Position numbers and translations under genes: made by a program. From assembly GCA_047495785.1 (NCBI GenBank), contig JBLDXI010000007.1:4030001-4094000 (forward strand): 64,000 nucleotides of DNA, in the 5' to 3' direction. This stretch comes from Lepidodermella squamata. Lineage: Eukaryota > Gastrotricha. The notes under the pieces are model-generated. The model saw only the letters and a list, made by a program, of their open reading frames with translations. It made no database searches and was not told the DNA's origin. Shown piece by piece: positions 33,901 to 44,868 of this stretch (the stretch's first letter is position 1; every line of letters begins with the position of its first letter).

Positions 33901-36900
33901 TGATTACCCTGATAGCGGTTCATTCGGCGATCACTATGCTCAATGCCTCGAAAATCTGGTGAGTCCAAGTGATGCTAATAATTTAAGGCAGCGATTTTCT
34001 GACGACTCTTTTAGGGGCCGAGTGTAATTTGTTTGACCTCGCTGCAGCGCAAATTGGCGTTTTGTCAGAGCTCTGCTGGTGATAGCTGTGGAAATGAAGT
34101 ATTTCTGCACCGTATAGAATCACTACATCTGCATCTTTCTAAGAATCTATCAAACCAGTGGAAGCCACCGGCCCGTAGATGGCTAACCCTCCAAAAATGC
34201 TTTAGTATCTTGTCCAGGATTTTTAGGATTTCATTTTGTGTTTAACGCTAACTATCAAAATTTGGGAGATTGTATCGTAATCACCGTCGAAAGTGCATAT
34301 CTATTCGAAGAAATAATAATTGGTTTTTTTCATGCAGATTATGGGGAATGACCCTTTTTGGTTGATGTCAGAATCACATCTTAGCTAACATGCAAGACGG
34401 CGCACCTTTTAAATTCAATTTCCTCTCGTAGGCTGACAACTTCCCAGTCTAGCTTAGGTTTAAATACGACAGTGTGCTGTGTGAGGTAGTGTAACAGAAG
34501 TTCGAAGTTTTTTCGTGATTATGCTCTAACTTCAACTGATCTTCTTTGAAAGAAACTTGCCGATTGGGTTGTTTACGACAATCAATACCAGTGTATCTAC
34601 GGTTGGTTTCGAAGTCAGTTCCTAAAATCTGATTTATCGGTTGAATTTCTTTGAGAAGCACCCGCGGCTAACCTGCCTCACATTCGATGCTTCACGAACA
34701 ATACGGTTCAATGCATCCGCGACATACGCTCTTGCTCTGTTAGTATTTGATCGCCATCAACCTTTTTATTTTCATGGTTTCCTTTTTGCATATAGACTAT
34801 TTTCGATGCTACATGGATAAACACACTGGAACTGTGCAACACAGCAGTGAGTGATTAATTTTTCTATAATTATTTCTTTATTTTCTATAATAAATTTAAT
34901 AATTTGCAGATATTATAATTTTGACGTAAATTTTATCGAAAATTTCAGTTTATGAATAACTTATTAAAAATGCGGCTTGGAAAGATCAAAGGCCGATTAT
35001 TGATGCGATTAGGAATCGCGACCTAGAATTGCAGATTATAGTGATTGCACAGCGAATCGCAATCAATTCTATGTTATAATATGGAGAAGAATGATAATAC
35101 ATAAACGAGAAATATGCTTATTAGGCACAACAAACAACAACCATAGAGCTAGTTTTAAGATAGAGGTCCTACTCCTGACTAAGGCTGTAAACGCCATGGG
35201 CACCAGACGTTGTGATGAATCAGCATCGAGTGGTTGGAAAAGTAAACAAATCAGGTGATTTTTCGATTCCGGATATCGCATTCATGGCAATTTCCCCGAG
35301 GAAAAGTTTGGTGGTACCTGAGAGCGCTTTAAATGGTGAACACCACTATATTTTTTTCGAAATTTTCAGAGCAAACTAAAGCAGTGAAATCAAGAAAAAC
35401 AATTTGTTGATTTCAAATAAATTTACTTTAACTAATAATTAAATCGAAATTGAAGCGTATTTTGAATGAACCAGGTAATTCATATCAAGCTCTACATTTT
35501 GATGCTTGGAGCGAGCTTGGAAGATTTTTTCCTGATTTTCTAGAATTTTATAAATTATTCTGGTTGGTTTTTTACATTATAAAGATCGAGACTGCCCGTT
35601 GGATTCAATCCAGAATCTTTGTTGACAGCATGTGCGCCACATGCACAAGGTGTGGCTGAATTCAGTCCAGAGCTGGTACAGAGTTCGAATGTAGTGGAAA
35701 ACCATTCATTCAATAGATAAAAAAATTCCAGAAAATCAGAAAAAATTTGTCCAAGCTCGCTCCAAGCATCAAAATGTAGTGCTTGATAAGAATTACCAGG
35801 TCCATTTAAAATACGTTTCAATTTCGCTGCCAAAATGGCAGTTGTCATGTTTTATTAATCGATCGATTTCCTTTTTATGCGACTTTCCCCATTTTAAAAA
35901 TCATTAAAATTTCGCAAAAATAATCAATGTGTTCGTCCTTTCAAGGGCTATCTCGAACCGCCGGAAGTGATTGATTGTGATGAATCGTTCAAGAATAATG
36001 AGCGATCGATAATCACCTGATTTGTTTACTTTTCCAACCACTCGATGCTGATTCATCACAACATCTGGCGCCCATGGCGTTTACAGGCTTTCGTCGTTTT
36101 TACACGACGGAGGGGTACGGAGGCATTCGTTAATTCCATCTGTTGCTATCATCCATTTAGCGGCTCTGTTAAGACAAATTTTGATTACGCAACTAAAGAG
36201 TTTCAGAAAATTGAATCTTGATTTTTTCCGAAGCGTCAAGAAAGCAATTTCAAAAAGAAATTTTAAATTATATTTTCTTCTTAATTGGTACTCTGAAGTT
36301 ATTTTTACTAGTAGCCTCAATTATTTTATTCGAATATTTCGACTCGTTGAATTTTTTCGATAGGTAATTGTATTTTTGATTAAATTTACAAATTTTGCCA
36401 TTTGCCAGTCGAAAATTTGATCAGCAAAAGATTAATCGCCTATCAACCCGAACGTCGAAAATTGTTTACAATTGGTTCAGCTGATTTAGATGGCCATCGA
36501 TTGAGAATTTCGTCCTATTTTTCTAAAAAAATCCGTAACATACAAAAAAATACGTGTCCCGGAATTTACGCAAACATTTTTTAATTTTGCAAGTTTTTGG
36601 ACGTAATTTTGGAAAGAAATCCAAGGAGAATATTCAATCTTTCATCCGCGATTTTACCGAATAAATTAAAAAATTTAGCGGAGAAAACCCGGAATACTCC
36701 GATTTTAACTGCTTCGGTAATTTTCACTAAGGTATTTTACCCGGTTGGACCCCTTTCATACCCTTTCACGCCCTTTGACAAATGACATACTTGCTTACTA
36801 TTCTCATGACATTTTGAATTTTTCTTAAATTTTTTCAGCCCATGAGATTTACCTCGCATTTTAGATATTCGTCAACTATTTCCCCTGTGTTTCTATGTTT

Positions 36901-38259
36901 GATTAACTTATGGCTTGTAGTACACGGTTCGTTGCCTAGGGTGATTAATCATCCCCAATTTCGAAAAAATATTAAAAACGAAAACATCGCCGCGGCCTTG
37001 AAGAATAGAATTAGGTGACTCATTTTGACGCAAAATGCAAATATATAGCAAATTTTGATCACATTTGACAGTCAAAATATTCGGTGACATTCAAAAAATG
37101 TTTTTTTTGTTTCTCCATGGCTTTAATTTCGAGGGCCATAACCACGAAAATTTTCAGTTGGCTTAAGTTGATACAAATCCAGCCTAATAATGATTTGATG
37201 TACTAACGACTGATTTTTTTCCTGAAAAAAATAACGGCGGCATTTTTATGCCGGAAACAAATTAAAAATTGAAAATTCGCTTTTTCGCGAAAGCTCAGTT
37301 GCGTAATCAAAACAGAGCCTCGAAATAGGGGTGGCAACTGATGGCATTAACGAACGCCTCCGTAACCCTCCGCTAGTGTAAAAACGACGTTTGTCAGGAG
37401 TAGGACCTCTATCTTAAAACTAGCTCTATGACAACAACTGTTCAAAATTGCTGTCAGGATGGAAAAATGCAGCAGTTGGGAGAAAAGCGACTTCAAGCTG
37501 ATGCTTCTCTAATTTTTATATCGTTTTTTTTTCGTTCCAGGGTTTTCGGTATTGTTACGCTCAGAGCAGTGGAAACAGAATGTGTGTTGCTGCTACTCAG
37601 AATTCATCTTGCCCGGCTGGTTACGATGTGGTACTGTTTGAACGCCAGGATACACGACCTTATCATTGCTGATTTTTTTATGATTATTATAGTATGGAGG
37701 TGAAATCAGCGATACGACGGCAAGCGCGGGCTACGACAAATGTTTCATCGGAACAGCAACGGTAGACATGGATTTCTTTCTTGAATTTTACAAATCAGGA
37801 AACGTTTGCGATAATATAAAACATAAAGCATCTTTGAAGAATTCTCTTTGAACAATGCGAGAGAAATTATGCCGCCTGCTTTAATTTTTTGGGAAAAAGC
37901 GTGACTATTTAATTTAGCCAGATTTCGCAAACATTATAATTCGCAAAGAAAACACCATGTTGAGACCCGTTAGATATTTCCGTGAAAACAAAAAGTTGTC
38001 AAACGAATACCTTGCGCTACTTATTTGTTTACTCATTCCTGTTCTGCCAGATACCCCATTTCCGATGCTTTGACAGCACGACTAACGCGTTTAAGTTCTG
38101 CGCCCCGGATGGCGCTTCCTGTCCTGAATCAACGGTAAATGATCTCTGATAATCAATGATGATTTTTGTGACTTTTTCCACTCACAGCATAACCTTGAGA
38201 ATCCAAAAATCTCGTTTCAGGTGTACAAGGAGTGTGTCGATAATCAACTAGGCGACTGA
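27968..38259 (+). CDS. CRP-A: secreted protein of twelve 4-Cys modules, unknown family
   Basis: Hand-assembled 23-exon model, 633 residues: 27968-28129, 30646-30690, 30752-30835, 30899-30964, 31604-31684, 31807-31855, 31915-32030, 32085-32132, 32228-32296, 32350-32421, 32501-32584, 32633-32687, 33364-33473, 33529-33576, 33725-33958, 34015-34098, 34553-34601, 34659-34738, 34796-34846, 37541-37630, 37693-37761, 38051-38134, 38188-38259. All introns are GT-AG and the frame closes on a TGA. A signal peptide (about 22 residues) is followed by 12 modules, each Cys-x(7-15)-Cys-x(3-10)-Cys-x(15-45)-Cys. The first exon of a pair carries three Cys, the second one. Modules 1, 4, 7 and 10 share Arg-Cys-Phe (PHIRCF in three). 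No catalytic motif or membrane span. Secretion is inferred from the leader and even Cys count. Function unknown. Every exon has a matching exon in CRP-B, which strongly supports the model. Confidence 0.85.
28130..30645. other. CRP-A intron 1, with a CpG-rich insertion
   Basis: 2.5 kb against 0.92 kb in CRP-B. About 28.28-28.93 kb is bounded by a 15-base inverted repeat (TATGTACGCGATTTT). About 28.93-30.53 kb is unusually rich in GCG and CGC for this AT-rich region. These are presumably inserted repeats. A small snapback MITE (30124-30278) lies inside. No coding exon is supported. Confidence 0.45.
30124..30278. mobile_element. Small snapback MITE, 155 bp
   Basis: CATGAGACGTACCAGGACG at the left mirrors the right end, with a roughly 27-base terminal inverted repeat. 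The same terminus occurs at 39130-39165 in the spacer between the CRP genes, so it belongs to a repeated family. Confidence 0.6.
31295..31474. mobile_element. Snapback MITE, 180 bp, TA target duplication
   Basis: Flanked by TA (31293-31294 and 31475-31476). Left end CAGGGTGGCCAAAAAATTCC is mirrored at the right end, and the inverted symmetry continues for about 70 bases, so nearly the whole element is one hairpin. It sits in CRP-A intron 4. Confidence 0.8.
32800..32965. mobile_element. Small inverted-repeat element in CRP-A intron 12
   Basis: TTCGTTCAC...GAAGATCTCGCACTTC at the left is mirrored by GAAGTGCGAGTTCTTC...GTGAACGAA at the right. Absent from the corresponding CRP-B intron. Confidence 0.6.
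35142..37430. mobile_element. Foldback transposon FB2 (2.29 kb with nested insert)
   Basis: Starts CATAGAGCTAGTTTTAAG and ends with the inverse. Perfect 8-bp target duplication ACAACAAC (35134-35141 and 37431-37438). It shares the conserved subterminal CGCCATGGGCACCAGA and GATGAATCAGC blocks with FB1, FB3 and FB4. It lies in CRP-A intron 19 and carries the nested element 36092-37389. Confidence 0.85.
36092..37389. mobile_element. TIR element nested in FB2 (1298 bp, 3-bp TSD TTT)
   Basis: CGTCGTTTTTACAC at the left and its inverse at the right. The inverted repeat continues about 50 bases with few mismatches. Flanked by TTT on both sides. Related termini (CGTCGCATTTACAC) bound the element at 39252-40730. 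The 3-bp duplication suggests a Harbinger- or CACTA-type non-autonomous element. A decayed copy of the TA MITE (about 36549-36915) is recognisable inside. Confidence 0.75.
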
Positions 38260-38675
38260 ATGTGACCTAGAAAGGACTATAGAGTTTAACAGCTCATTTG
38301 AAAACATTTCATTCTGAATTCCAATACGATTTCGATCCATTTTGAGTTTCGAGACTTATGCAGAATTGTAAAATCGCCTTTAAATCCACCATCGATTCGT
38401 TTTGCAGAACCAGATTATTTTCCTATTATCTCAGTTCTGGAGACAACTTCGATTCTTTCGTTGCTTATTAGTTGAATTACAACTATATTCTAAAAAAACT
38501 TTCGATGTTTTAGGCCGTTAAATTCTACAATGAATGAGAGCTATCTGCTGTTTGGCTCGACCGTGTAGCCATCGCACTCGTAGTCCAGCATTCTGTCTGT
38601 TATAATCAAAATCGGCATCGCAGAAGATATGCATTGGAACCTTGGCTATTTATTTGCCTGTATGGCGCTTTCACC
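38260..38675. other. Spacer between CRP-A and the first kinase fragment
   Basis: Probable CRP-A 3' UTR. Nothing else supported. Confidence 0.35.
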
Positions 38676-38935
38676 TACACCCTACACGAATGCTATCTGA
38701 ACTGACCGCATTGGCAGCATGGTTGCAACTCTGGCATCAACGGTGCCTCCGAAATCGTCGACGACGCGACCGGCTGCTACTTGGTCTTGGTTTCCGGCGA
38801 ACACAAAGAGAACCTCACGCTCGCTGCCATGTCACGCTCCTTCGAATTCATGAAGAATACCTGGTGGTGGCGTGTGAAGGCGAAGAGCTTCTACAATGAA
38901 GGCTAACCTGCTGGGCGGCGTGCAAGGCCATTGAG
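38676..38935 (+). pseudogene. Adenosine kinase pseudogene fragment
   Basis: Similar to the kinase-2 coding sequence from about 24725 to 25017 (CTACATGGGTGC... through the EGFF region), with internal deletions, frameshifts and a stop right after the Asn-Glu-Gly codons. It retains phrases such as GGCATCAACGGTG and GACCGGCTGCTAC. It marks the start of the second duplicated unit. Its own 3' UTR-like sequence survives at 43.16-43.32 kb, separated from it by transposons. Confidence 0.85.
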
Positions 38936-39286
38936 CAAAATAAACGCTTTCGATTTGATCAATTTATTACTTTTCTCAATAATTTTGTCACGATAAAACA
39001 GCAGGAGTTCTGCATGTAAAAACGGGCCAAATTTGACAAGAAACATCTGAATAAAGTGTGACTGATTTTAAATGCTCGAAATAGCAGGGTTGATTTTGAA
39101 ATTACAAATATATGTATATAGCTAAAAATCATGAGACGTACCAGGGGACGCGACGCCTCGATTTAAATGCCAGATTTTTGCGTTATTTTTTAATAAGGTC
39201 CGAAGGTCGTTGTAGCTAAAAATAACCTCATTGGCAGCGATCATAGACATACGTCGCATTTACACGAGCTACTTCGTAATTATAAT

Positions 39287-39555
39287 AATAATAATGGCTT
39301 TATTTATACTCCATACGACTAAACGTCTCTAACGGTTTCCCGTTTTGATGGAGTGGGCATTTTACTGCCTAACACAGACACTCAGGGAATCATGCGCACA
39401 CACAGGCTTTGCATGCCCAGGTCCGGGAGCTGGGGCGAAGCGACTTGCTCAAGGCCGCAACACTTTTTGGTGTTGCTTTGTGGGCAGCTGGAATCGAACG
39501 CACGACCTTCATGATGATGAGGGGGCGCTCGATCCACTGCGCCACTGTGTTCCCC
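39287..39555 (-). mobile_element. tRNA-derived SINE with 12-bp target duplication
   Basis: Read on the minus strand, the head at about 39555-39480 has an A-box-like TGGCGCAGTGGATCGAGC and a B-box-like GTTCGATTCC at tRNA-like spacing. A roughly 180-base body follows, and the tail is a TTATTATTA repeat (about 39284-39297 on the plus strand). CTTCGTAATTAT is present on both sides (39275-39286 and about 39556-39567), a perfect target duplication for an L1-type mobilised SINE. Confidence 0.8.
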
Positions 39556-39877
39556 TTCGTAATTATCGATGTTAATTACTTCGGCTGTTGCGTCATCATT
39601 TTCACTTCAACCCAAACGAGCGCGGTTTTTAATTTTCTGTGCAATTTGTATGGGCGCTGTTAACAAGTCACTGCAAGGTGGTTTAAAACTCAAATTTTGC
39701 GGTATCAAGTAGTCGCATCTTTCGCTGTCACGTGATCTATACAATTCTCCTGCTGGCAAATGATCTATATGGTAGATTGCGCGATAATCAATTTCTTAAA
39801 AGTTGCCAAAATCCTCCTAAAATGAATTATGCCACGAATCGCGTCACTGCGGCAGTTTCAAGCAGCCCTGTATTGTA

Positions 39878-40218
39878 CAGCGTGTCCCATGAGTCCCATC
39901 TCATGGCCAGAAAATTTTAGAAAAATTCGAAAAATCACGAGAAAAGTAATCAAGTATGCCACTTGTTAATGGGATTAAAAAGTCCCGAGAAATCTTGTCC
40001 AGCCGGGTAAAATACTGAAAATTACCGAACCAGTTACCATCGGGGTTTTCCGGGTTTTCTTCGGAAACTTTTACATTAATTCTTAATTCTTTTCGGTTAA
40101 ATCGTGCGGATAAAAGATGAAATATTCTCTCGGTAGGTTTAATTTAATGAAATTAGTTGAATTTCCTACGAAAAGTCGCCAGATGACAAAACAGTTGCGC
40201 AACCTCTGGGACACGCTT
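39878..40218 (-). mobile_element. TA-flanked MITE copy, inverted, 341 bp
   Basis: CAGCGTGTCCCATGAG at the left and CTGGGACACGCTT at the right, with TA on both sides. The interior is the reverse complement of the 26961 and 44491 copies. Confidence 0.75.
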
Positions 40219-41141
40219 TAATTCGAATAAATCCATGGAAAAATTCAAAAAACCAGAAAATATTGACAGTTTCAAGATTTTCTAATGATTTCCGTGGGTT
40301 TCGTTGAGCGTTCAATTTTAAAGTCCAAGCAGGAGCTAAATTTAGTTTTCTAATATTTATGAGAAAATCCTCCCTAAATTGTTTGAATTATATTGGAATA
40401 ACCATCGCCACTTTTGATCCGCTATCTAGATGTGTCGAATTTGAATATTATTTCTTGAAGCATTTGAATTATTTTACTTCAGGAAAATTCGTAAAAAAAT
40501 TCGAATTTCTTTTCATAGCAACAAAGCGAGGTGCTGGGCATGCATGTAGACCTCATTCAAGCTTATTTTGAGATATTTCTCATCGACCATATACTCGCTC
40601 CAAAGCCAAATCTTTTGAATTTGTTTTAAAAATGAATAAAACCCCGCATTCGGCCTTCCGTGAAAATGATTGCGTAACAGTGAAAGTAATTGACTTGGAT
40701 AATTATGGGTAGCCTAGTGTAAATGCGACGATAGACTGCTTACTCACGGGAAAAAGGGTGCTACGCCATGGGCACCAGACGGTCAGCTGATTCATCAGCG
40801 CTTGGAGGAAAAGTAAACAAAATATTCGATTCTTTTTTTACTGGTTCCGTGGCGGTTTCGATTTTTCCAAGGGTTTGGTTGATGGATCCAGACAGAGGAA
40901 GTCGCGAGGAACACTCTGGTAATTTTTCGAAATTTTAGAGAAATTTTAACTGGTTTTATAACTAAAAAATAAAAATGGTTTCGCAATCACAAATATTATA
41001 ATAAATTTTGTGATATATTAAGTTGAAATTGAAGCAGTTTTTAATTAGTCCAGGTAGCCCACATCGTGTTCCAAATTTCGATACTTGGAAATTATGTCTA
41101 TGGCAGCGATCGTTATTTTTCTTCTGCGACCATAGATAAAT

Positions 41142-42479
41142 AAAAAAGATAGATCTGACACGCTATAGTACATTTATGTGTGACGATATGATTCTTCAAG
41201 AGTTTTTGCTTTCTTGGTCGTGTGACCTGAAAATCACTTGTCAACATCAATATAAAAATACGGCATAATCAACGCAATTGACAAGTGATTTCGGGTGGCT
41301 ACTTCACCTCAATTTATCTCAAAACACACCGCCCCCTTCGATTTTCTCGAAAAAAATAGGGCATGTAGATCTCACCTTCAACTCAACCCTTGTCAGAATG
41401 TCCGGCCAAGGAATGGTTTTTCGCAGAGAATTTCTGAAAGAAGCATGTTTCCGCACTGTGCTTGCTTATTTGTGCTTTTTCGAGCTTTTTGCAAAAAATC
41501 GCCTGATGAATCACGACGTCACCTGCAATAATTATTTTTCACGCTACCAAAAAAACCTAGCGCCATTAAATTGATTACTGAAATGTGGAAGATTTGAAAA
41601 ATTCTAGAAAATTAATGGAAGGCCGGCCAGGAGGGCCGGTTAGGGGCGAAATCAGCATATGATTGAAACTGAGCGAAAGTAATTTCCATTGAAAGATAAC
41701 ACTCTGAAGTTCCAGAATTGGTGGTCATCGGAGATGTGGCAGGGCACTTAAGAGCGGGTGTAAAAATTACCTAAAAAGTGTGCCTAAGCACAAAACACCA
41801 TTTTTGGCTCTATTCAGTCACCTTTGCGGCAACAATTTAGTGCCCAGACATTTTCGAACCTACAAATTTTTTACATCAAACGACGCGAAATTTAGCAATG
41901 ACTCTAAATACGTCGAGAAAATGTAGCTTCGGCGACGGCAAAGTCTTAAAAAATGGAAATATAAAAAAATTCAGATTTTCGCAATAGTTTTTCACCTAAT
42001 TTTTTTAATTCAAAATTCAAATTAATATCAAATACTAATACAAATATTTTAATTTGGTTTTATTTGACACTTTTGTCGCAGGAAATCGCGTTTTAAACTT
42101 CGCGCGGTCATGTGACCAGAGATATTTGTGCGCGTTCTTGTGAACAACGCCAAATAGTATCAACTTCTCAGAATTTTCAATCGCAACCTGAGCATCCTAT
42201 CGCTCTCGGACTTTATTCTGTCCATACAATTTTGATTATTCTGTAATTTCTAAAATTAGTTTCAGCTCTTTCACACCTTGGGCGGATTTTACCTTGGCCC
42301 TCCTCCTTCGAAAAAAAACAAGAAAGCTCCAGTTGGATTCTTCAAGATAAAATTAGTTCGGAAAACATCGAAGTGGGCGTGTTTTGAGGTGAAGTAGCCA
42401 CCCGAAATCACTTGTCGTTCTTGACGAATCATTTTCGGTACACATACAAATGTACTAGCGTGTCAGATCTATCTTTTTA
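41142..42479. mobile_element. TIR element with two nested inverted-repeat layers
   Basis: Outer arms: AAAGATAGATCTGACACGCT at about 41145 is mirrored at about 42460-42478. Inner arms: ACAAGTGATTTCGGGTGGCT at 41280 is mirrored at about 42397-42416, with GAGGTGAAGTAG alongside. The centre is AT-rich without a transposase. The flanking TTCTGCGACCA occurs on both sides (about 41117 and 42510), possibly an older duplication. Confidence 0.6.
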
Positions 42480-43155
42480 ATAAAAAAAAATAAAATAAAA
42501 TCTTTTATTTCTGCGACCAGCAAAAATCTCATTCATGAAAATCATGTATTTACGCAAACATCAGTTTTTTGCAGTGGCCTGAATATCTCACTCTTAAAGA
42601 AAACGGCGGGTCGCGAAAATATCAGCTATTCTGTTTTCAATTTTAATTTTTATTATCGAGCAAAATCGTATCAAAGAATTAATTTCGACATGCCCATGCA
42701 AAACCTAGAAAATTCCCAAAAAAATCGGACGGGGATAAAAGTTATATATTTCGACAGCTTAGCTCATCCTGGTAAAGAAAATATTTTTTCTGGAATTTTC
42801 AGATCAAATTTTAACAATTTTTTCCGCCCCGACATAATCGACAAATTTCGATCTTCGGGATTTTTGTAGCTTCTTTGCGAATATCTAGATGACCTTGCAA
42901 AGGCCCCAGGATGACGAGCCTGGTCTCGTTCGAAAGAGCGCTAAAAGTTGTATCAGAATAAAAATTATCAAAAAATTAGAAAAATGACGTTTTTCAAAAA
43001 ATCGATTTGAAAATGGGTCGATTTTACATGCATTTAGCTGGGCGCACATGCCTCAAATAAAAAGCACAGCAATGTGGCTGTGCACATGGTGACCTTTGCA
43101 CCCTAAAATTTTGACACTATGGCAGGATCGTAAGCGTCCGATCTTTACTATTATC
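42480..43155. other. Unassigned spacer
   Basis: AT-rich sequence between the TIR element and the duplicated kinase 3' UTR. I see no gene or clear repeat. Confidence 0.3.
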
Positions 43156-44110
43156 TATGCATGGCCCAAAATCGCTACCTCAAGAGCGTAAAATATCTCA
43201 AATCCAGTGATATAATCTCGCTGCGATAAATGCATGTAACACTTCATTTATATTTGTCTGTTATCGAAGATCTGAATTACGAGAGTCAATAGAACATGTC
43301 AACAATTGAGAAGCCGTGCCTGAAAAACAAACAGCAGAAGGAAGATTTGATTGATGATATGGTGACGATTTATCATTGTATTGACATCATTGATTAGTGA
43401 GATGTTCAAGACTGCTACCTCGGCTGAGTAAATTATTTCTTCTTCAGAAATAAAATTATCGAGCAAAGCATGAGATTGAGTAATGATTCATTCACCAAAG
43501 GCTATTAATTAGTTTGGGCTGATGATTGGAGATCAAAACTGCAGAATGTTCTCATTTCGGACAATTACTACGTTGAACTTCAATTTCTCCTCACCGTTCA
43601 ATCGCTAAAAAAACAGCCGGGCGTTGTTTCTTTAAAATTAAATCTGAAAACTCCGGAATCTTTTCTCGTGGTAGCTTTTTTGCTGGAAAAAAAGCGCAAA
43701 AGAAATTCAGGCTTATTACGAGGACAACTGAAATCTATCCACATGGTGGTTTGAAAGTGTCGCAGCTGCGAATCCAAAAGGCAGAACCGCAACAAATGTT
43801 TTCAGAGCAGCGGGTTTTTGGTTGATTGACGCGATTTTCAACTGCGCGGTTTAATCATTTCGGAAATTCCAAGGGTTGTTAAATCATTGTTGCCATCATT
43901 ATTTAAACAAAGTTAATTGCTATCGGCTGTCGTAAACTGGGAAAAATCCGAGTTACATACTTAAAAAAAGTAAAAAGTAACCTGATTTCTCCCGCAATCG
44001 CTAATGCGAGCCAAAAGGGCCGGTCCGTTACGAATAATCGCGTGCTCCATCGAACACGTGCGCTGATGCGCCTTATTTTTCCAGCCACAATGCTTTTTGA
44101 CAGCACGTGA
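43156..44110 (+). repeat. Duplicated kinase 3' UTR and spacer block (second unit)
   Basis: Collinear with 25.62-26.45 kb. It includes the kinase-2 3' UTR phrase CGCTACCTCAAGAGCGTAAA and its polyadenylation-region GCATGTAACACTTC, then the CAGCCGGGCGTTGTTTCTT and CCGGTCCGTTACGAATAA blocks. Scattered substitutions and indels show an older duplication. Confidence 0.85.
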
Positions 44111-44490
44111 TTGAACATGTTTACTGTTTTTCCCGGTGTAAAGGTTTTGTTGGGGTGCGTTTCAAATTCATAAAAATCCGAAGTTTCGACTGTATTATCA
44201 ATTTTGTGAGTCATAGACACGAAATTCAAGTTACGCATCAGCTACAAAATGTCCCTACTTTCTTGTGATCTCATCGATCTTATCGAGTAGCCCTGCGCGA
44301 TAAATTTATTATTTTCGATTAATTATTGTCCGCATTAAATTCCGTGCGGCGTCAACTCATCCGCGGTCAACTCGTCCAGCGACAACTCATCCGAAAATAA
44401 ATGCATATTTAAATAATTATTTTTAGTGACAACTCATACGTGAAAACTGGTCCGGCTCGGCCGAGCTGTCGCGTATATGATTTGTCACTA

Positions 44491-44868
44491 CAGCGTGTCC
44501 CAGAAGTTGCGCAACTATTTTATATTTTGGCAATTTTTTCTAGGAAAATCAACTGTTTTTTTTTAATTAAACCAACCACGAGAAAATTCCATCTTTCATC
44601 CGCGATTTCACCGAAGAAGTAAAAAATTAACCGGGTAACCCCGATGGTAACTGGTTCGGTAATTTTCGTTATTTTACGCGGTTGGAACACATTTCTCCGG
44701 ACTTTTTACTCTGGACTAACAAGTGGCATACTTAATTACTATTCTCGTGATTTTTCGCATTTTTCTAATTTTTTTCGGGCCATGAGATGTGACTTCGACT
44801 CTCATTTTGGAGTTTCTGAACCATTTTCTGTGTATTATCTTTGCTTGCGTTACTTATGGGACACGCTG
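44491..44868 (+). mobile_element. TA-flanked MITE copy, 378 bp
   Basis: Best-preserved copy: TA, then CAGCGTGTCCCAGAAG, ... GGGACACGCTG, then TA (44489-44490 and 44869-44870). Confidence 0.8.

Larger units (their letters stand above)
39252..40730. mobile_element. TIR element nested in FB3 (1479 bp, 3-bp TSD ATA)
   Basis: CGTCGCATTTACAC and its inverse GTGTAAATGCGACG at the ends, flanked by ATA (39249-39251 and 40731-40733). It carries a SINE and a TA MITE inside. Confidence 0.7.
39242..41102. mobile_element. Foldback transposon FB3 (1.86 kb with three nested inserts)
   Basis: CATAGACATA at the left and ATTATGTCTATG at the right. Perfect 8-bp duplication GCAGCGAT (39234-39241 and 41103-41110). 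The left terminus is interrupted after ten bases by the 39252-40730 element, and the rest of the foldback arm resumes at 40731 with the same subterminal CGCCATGGGCACCAGACGG block. Confidence 0.85.

Noticed and set aside
27968-38259. CRP-A as a pseudogene because its exons are tiny and scattered
   Set aside because: All 22 introns have GT-AG, the frame closes over 23 exons, and lengths match CRP-B exon for exon.
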